The notes beneath the pieces were generated by a model. The model had not been told where the DNA came from and ran no database searches. It saw only the letters and a program-made list of their open reading frames with translations. Positions 5,700-8,074 of a stretch of 8,074 bases of DNA are shown here, in pieces. Each line of letters begins with the position of its first letter. The stretch's first letter is position 1. The translations under genes were made by a program, and so were the position numbers. Source of the stretch: Chitinophagaceae bacterium (GTDB taxonomy: Bacteria; Bacteroidota; Bacteroidia; Chitinophagales; Chitinophagaceae); NCBI GenBank assembly GCA_003456175.1, contig DMPB01000184.1, positions 22,242-30,315 on the forward strand, given 5' to 3'.

Positions 5700-8074
5700 T
5701 TATAGACCAAAGTTTACACCAAACATGAAGGTTCTTGCTGTTGGATAAGGTGTATGCTCAATACCAAAGCTAGGAACACCATCAATGTTTTTATCTGTAT
5801 TCACTTCAGGATCGAAACCGCTGTAAGGAGTAATTACAAACAAGTTTTGACCAGTAATAAACACATTTACGTTACGGAAAGTTTTTCCGATGTTACCAAC
5901 ACGATAATTTAAAGTTGTGTTAGCAAGGCGGATATAATCACCTTTTTCTAAGTAACGATCACTTGTTTTAATAGAACTACTTAAAGCCTCACGGTTTGTC
6001 ATTTGCATTAAAGATGAAGCAATGTTACGTGAACCTAAGTTGTTGATTGGTAAGATAGCGTTTGCTGTGTTGTTGTAGATGTAATGACCGTAAGCACCGT
6101 TCATATTAACATCTAAAGAAAAACGCTTATAGCTAACACTAGCAGATAAACCTACCAACATAGTTGGGTTCGGACTTCCCTTGTATACGAAAGTTTCACC
6201 GTTGTTTACAAACTGTGGGTTACCATCTCTATCAATGCCTAAGAACTCACGTACATAGTAAGCATTCAATGGTTGGTTGCTTACCATACGTTGTACGAAT
6301 GCACCTGTTAAACCCTGACCAGAAATAGCACCTGTAGGAATTGGAGCAGCGAAGTCGCGTAATTCGTTCTTTAAGAAAGCAACGTTACCACGGATATCAA
6401 CATTCCAATCTTTCTGACGATATACGTTCCAATTCAATGCCAATTCTAAACCGCTGTTATAAATGGTACCATCTAAATTTTCCCAACGCTTGGCGTTTGA
6501 TACTGGTACAGGATCGGCAGCATCACGAGCAAACAATAAATCTTTGGTATTACGAACAAAGTAATCTACGCTACCGCTTAAGCGATCATTTAAGATACTA
6601 AAGTCAACACCGAAGTTCAACTGTGTTGTAGTTTCCCACTTCAAATCTCTGTTCTCCAATTGAAAACGAGAGAAGCTTTGCGTACCGGCACTCCAACGCT
6701 CTTGAGAAGCACCAGCAGGGAACTCTTGGTTACCTGTTAAACCATAACTAGCACGTACTTTTAAAGAGTTGATAACACTGTTACCCTTTAAGAAATCTTC
6801 GTTACTAGCTACCCATGTGGCACCCAAAGAAGGGAAGTAACCATATTTGTTGTTTTCGCCAAACTTAGAGCTACCATCGGCACGGAATACAGCGTTTAAA
6901 ATGTACTTATCCTTCAAGTTAACACTTGCACGTAAGAACATTGATTGTAATTCACTAGATGGATCATTGTAGCTATAAGCATTACGACGGTCGCGGCTAC
7001 CAAACTGTAGATAATCCCAATAGGCTAAAGTAGTATTAGCAAAATCTTGTCCAGAAAAACCACTACCTCTGTTTTCAAACTTCATATACTCGTAACCAGC
7101 TACAGCGTTTAAAGCCACATTGCTATTCAATTGCTTGTTAAAGCTCAATGTATGTGTAAACTGCTGCGTAATTAACTCACTACTTTGAACACTGGCAAAA
7201 CCACCATAACGATTCACAGTAGATCCGGTAGTATCGATTTGAATACCTTGAATGTTGATGAAGTTTTTGATTTCGTTCTTACGAATACCACTACCGTAAT
7301 TAACACTATATAAGAAACGGTATTCTAAATTATCGTTGAACTTGTAATAAGGTTGAATACTTGCTAATACAGTAGTAATTGTTGCTTTGTCATTATAAGC
7401 CTCACTCATTGCAAGTGGGTTAATTTGATCACCACCTTTATCAATGTTAAGTGCACCATTCGCTGTACGTAATGGACGTGTCGGGTTCCACTGTAATGCC
7501 TGACCAATCAAGCTACCTTTAAAACCAGCATCGGCGGTAATTGGAGCAATATCTTCCTTGGTTTGGGCAGTCATTACACTGTAGTCAAAACCTAAACGCT
7601 TGTTCTCCAAAAACTTCATACCACCACTGAAATTAACCGTGTACTTGGTAAAGCCAGTTTTGCGTACAATACCTTCAATGTCTTGTACACCAAGGCTTAA
7701 ACGATAGCGGTTACCATCGTTACCGCCGCTTACAGCCATACCAAAGTTTTTAGAAATACCATTTTGCATAATAGCATCCATGGCATCAACATTACCACCG
7801 AAGTTACCACCAGGCAAGTTGTAAGTAGTTAATGCTCTTCTGTATTCATCGCCATTCAAAACGTCAATAGAACGAAGCAACGACGACGTACCTACCGAAG
7901 CATTGAAGTCAACTTTAGGAGCACCACTTTGGCCACGCTTGGTAGTGATAATTACCACACCGTTAGCACCGCGGCTACCGTAAATAGCAGTTGCAGAGGC
8001 ATCCTTCAAAATGTCCATGCTGGCAATATCGGCAGGATTAATAAAGTTCAATGGGTTAGCATTCGGGCTATTAC
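5700..8074 (-). CDS. SusC/RagA family TonB-dependent outer-membrane transporter (5' end beyond window)
   Basis: The TonB-driven barrel that imports the ligand handed over by SusD. 790 complete codons plus two bases are visible; the frame stays open to the right edge, so signal peptide, carboxypeptidase-like domain, TonB box and early plug lie outside, probably some 200 residues by comparison with typical SusC lengths. No start codon is in the window: the only upstream candidate, TTG at 8051, is an internal Leu in the conserved NPLNFINPADI stretch. That stretch runs into MDILKDASATAIYGSRGANGVVIITTKRG (within about residues 6-47 of the visible part), the hallmark end of the SusC plug domain. 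The rest is barrel, including the recognisable LKDKYILNAVFRADGSSKFGENNKYGYFPS block, LKVRASYGLTGNQEFP, DFSILNDRLSGSVDYFVRNTKDLLF, YIRLANTTLNYRV and FITGQNLFVITPYSGFDPEVN. It ends in FMFGVNFGL, a typical terminal strand. The next gene, susD-like, follows after 19 bp. Confidence 0.97.
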   Translation of the reverse strand, partial: NSPNANPLNFINPADIASMDILKDASATAIYGSRGANGVVIITTKRGQSGAPKVDFNASVGTSSLLRSIDVLNGDEYRRALTTYNLPGGNFGGNVDAMDAIMQNGISKNFGMAVSGGNDGNRYRLSLGVQDIEGIVRKTGFTKYTVNFSGGMKFLENKRLGFDYSVMTAQTKEDIAPITADAGFKGSLIGQALQWNPTRPLRTANGALNIDKGGDQINPLAMSEAYNDKATITTVLASIQPYYKFNDNLEYRFLYSVNYGSGIRKNEIKNFINIQGIQIDTTGSTVNRYGGFASVQSSELITQQFTHTLSFNKQLNSNVALNAVAGYEYMKFENRGSGFSGQDFANTTLAYWDYLQFGSRDRRNAYSYNDPSSELQSMFLRASVNLKDKYILNAVFRADGSSKFGENNKYGYFPSLGATWVASNEDFLKGNSVINSLKVRASYGLTGNQEFPAGASQERWSAGTQSFSRFQLENRDLKWETTTQLNFGVDFSILNDRLSGSVDYFVRNTKDLLFARDAADPVPVSNAKRWENLDGTIYNSGLELALNWNVYRQKDWNVDIRGNVAFLKNELRDFAAPIPTGAISGQGLTGAFVQRMVSNQPLNAYYVREFLGIDRDGNPQFVNNGETFVYKGSPNPTMLVGLSASVSYKRFSLDVNMNGAYGHYIYNNTANAILPINNLGSRNIASSLMQMTNREALSSSIKTSDRYLEKGDYIRLANTTLNYRVGNIGKTFRNVNVFITGQNLFVITPYSGFDPEVNTDKNIDGVPSFGIEHTPYPTARTFMFGVNFGL

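Noticed and set aside
8049..8051. TTG at 8051 as the start of the SusC-like gene.
   Set aside because: The frame continues upstream to the window edge through conserved plug-domain sequence (NSPNANPLNF), so this is an internal leucine of a gene cut by the edge.

Overview
The window looks like chromosomal DNA from a member of the Bacteroidota, probably a Chitinophagaceae- or Sphingobacteriia-like lineage. This rests on a SusC/SusD pair, lipoprotein signal peptides ending in a lipobox cysteine, AT-rich spacers, A-rich sequence instead of clear Shine-Dalgarno sites before the starts, and large FG-GAP (VCBS-type) surface lipoproteins. The family-level placement is an inference from style; no marker gene is present.

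Every supported gene lies on the minus strand, so transcription runs from right to left. In that order they are: (1) a SusC/RagA-type TonB-dependent outer-membrane transporter, cut by the right edge (stop at 5700); (2) a complete SusD/RagB lipoprotein (5680 to 4157), 19 bp downstream; (3) a 154-bp spacer holding a strong factor-independent terminator just after susD, with two further nested inverted repeats around it; (4) a complete FG-GAP/VCBS plus ASPIC-UnbV lipoprotein of 1100 aa (3984 to 682); (5) a second FG-GAP lipoprotein, a clear paralogue of the first, starting 3 bp after its stop and cut by the left edge (678 to 1).

SusC and SusD would form the usual lid-and-barrel nutrient importer of the outer membrane. 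The two FG-GAP proteins are predicted to be lipid-anchored beta-propellers with many calcium-loop motifs. They sit where accessory surface-binding lipoproteins of polysaccharide-utilisation loci usually sit. No glycoside hydrolase, lyase, sulfatase, peptidase or regulator is visible, so the substrate cannot be named. The terminator suggests the FG-GAP pair is expressed at a different level from susCD, by partial read-through or from its own promoter. The most interesting point is the unit itself: a SusCD importer with two tandem, diverged, giant FG-GAP/ASPIC lipoproteins and no visible enzyme.

No tRNA, rRNA, CRISPR array, insertion sequence or phage gene was seen. No non-coding stretch exceeds about 170 bp.
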